A DNA stretch of 6,898 nucleotides from Prevotellaceae bacterium (lineage in GTDB: Bacteria > Bacteroidota > Bacteroidia > Bacteroidales > Paludibacteraceae): contig JAISXQ010000182.1 of NCBI GenBank assembly GCA_031270425.1, positions 1-6,898 on the forward strand, written 5' to 3'. The first letter of the stretch is position 1. Each line of letters begins with the position of its first letter. Position numbers and translations under genes: made by a program. The notes beneath the pieces are model-generated. The model was not told the origin of the DNA and did not search any database. It saw only the letters and a list, made by a program, of their open reading frames with translations. Positions 6,178 through 6,898 of this stretch are shown piece after piece.

Positions 6178-6898
6178 ATGAACAAAATTAAAGACACAGG
6201 AAAAAATTTCCCCAATACGATTACCTGTTTAAATCTATTTACCGGATGTATCGCCGTGTGGCTGGCTTTTCAGGGAAATTACGCGGGAGCGATGCTGGCA
6301 ATCTTGCTTTCCGGCGTTTTCGATTTTTTCGACGGATTGGCAGCCCGCGCATTAAACGCGTATTCTCCGTTGGGGAAAGAGTTGGATTCGCTTGCCGACG
6401 TTATCAGCTTTGGATTAGCGCCGGGAGCCATTGTGTTTTCGCTGTTGTCGGAAAGTTCTGTGAACGAATATGCGCGTTTCGCGGCTTTTTTGATTCCGGT
6501 ATTTTCCGCATTGCGCTTGGCGAAATTCAATATCGACGAGCGGCAGACATCGTCGTTTATCGGCTTGCCTGTCCCCGCGAACGCTATTTTCTGGGCGGGA
6601 ATGGCGTATTCTTATTCCGGTTTCCTGATGGAAAATCCCCTGATTTTACTTGGCTTGACGGTTTTGTTCTGTTTTCTGATGGTTTCCGAACTTCCGATGT
6701 TTTCCCTCAAATTCAGCGGGTTATCGTGGAACAGCAGTTCGGTTCAATACGTTTTTTTAACAGGCTGCGCACTTATTTTACTTGTTTTGCAATTAAATGC
6801 TCCGGCTGCCGTTATAGCGTGGTACATCGTGCTTTCCATCGGGTTGTTTGTTGTGAAAAAAGCCCCCTCTAACTCCTCCAAAGGAAAAGAAAAAGGAG
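6178..6898 (+). CDS. pssA: CDP-diacylglycerol-serine O-phosphatidyltransferase (right end cut)
   Basis: PssA is an inner-membrane enzyme that transfers a phosphatidyl group from CDP-diacylglycerol to serine, making phosphatidylserine, the precursor of phosphatidylethanolamine. I translated 240 codons from the ATG at 6178 with no stop before the window end. The CDP-alcohol phosphatidyltransferase signature is complete: D52-G53-x2-A56-R57-x8-G66-x3-D70-x3-D74. The N-terminal PNTITCLNLFTGC (12-24) and ALRLAKFNIDERQTSSFIGL (111-130) are typical of Bacteroidota PssA. Several hydrophobic segments follow (about 81-90, 101-112, 132-150, 154-170, 190-206, 209-226). The family usually ends near residue 235, so the gene is almost complete. 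The last visible residues (KAPSNSSKGKEKG) are polar and appear to come from a repeat-like sequence. It is probably the fourth gene of the folP run, 94 bp after dtd. Confidence 0.93.
   Translation, partial: MNKIKDTGKNFPNTITCLNLFTGCIAVWLAFQGNYAGAMLAILLSGVFDFFDGLAARALNAYSPLGKELDSLADVISFGLAPGAIVFSLLSESSVNEYARFAAFLIPVFSALRLAKFNIDERQTSSFIGLPVPANAIFWAGMAYSYSGFLMENPLILLGLTVLFCFLMVSELPMFSLKFSGLSWNSSSVQYVFLTGCALILLVLQLNAPAAVIAWYIVLSIGLFVVKKAPSNSSKGKEKG
6862..6898. repeat. Possible dispersed CCCCCTCTAACTCC-type repeat at the end of pssA
   Basis: GCCCCCTCTAACTCCTCCAA followed by an A/G-rich tract ending in AAGGAG resembles short C-rich/G-rich repeats that I recall as scattered in many Bacteroidota genomes. 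Only one copy is present here and it reaches the window edge. It is in frame with pssA and encodes its last visible residues. Confidence 0.35.

Noticed and set aside
6246..6872. 208-residue plus-strand ORF
   Set aside because: It is a different frame of pssA, Arg/Phe-rich with no recognisable motif, whereas the pssA frame has the complete CDP-alcohol transferase signature.

Overview
The window looks like chromosomal DNA of a Bacteroidota species, most likely order Bacteroidales. Three things support this: a GldJ lipoprotein (gliding / type IX secretion family), folP directly followed by a CdaA-type diadenylate cyclase, and two sequences matching the Bacteroidota -7 promoter element TAnnTTTG. 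Ribosome binding sites are weak, as is usual in that phylum. I cannot name a genus.

Left half, minus strand (1-3710). Reading leftward, gldJ (3665-2157) is expressed from its own promoter and ends at a strong hairpin terminator (2093-2136). A 163-bp element with 24-bp terminal inverted repeats, flanked by TA on both sides, follows (1882-2044); it looks like a MITE. Next is an intact 412-residue protein plainly derived from LL-diaminopimelate aminotransferase (DapL) but lacking the PLP-binding lysine and key arginines (1788-550). Last is the N-terminal glutaminase domain of GlmS, cut by the window edge (470-1).

Right half, plus strand (3870-6898). A TATTTTTG promoter starts a compact four-gene run: folP (folate synthesis), cdaA (membrane diadenylate cyclase making c-di-AMP), dtd (D-aminoacyl-tRNA deacylase) and pssA (phosphatidylserine synthase, cut by the right edge). 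The spacers are 32, 11 and 94 bp, and no terminator lies between the genes, so they are probably co-transcribed. gldJ and folP are divergently transcribed from a 284-bp intergenic region.

Three gene junctions (481-563, 4791-4829, 6093-6136) are filled with degenerate 7-bp tandem repeats. Two of these arrays supply the stop codon and last residues of the gene upstream. The end of pssA also runs into a C-rich/G-rich sequence that looks like a dispersed Bacteroidota repeat.

Most of the window is housekeeping. The most unusual items are the DapL-fold protein without its catalytic lysine, the MITE-like element directly upstream of it, and the heptamer arrays. I see no complete undescribed multi-gene system, tRNA, rRNA or CRISPR array.
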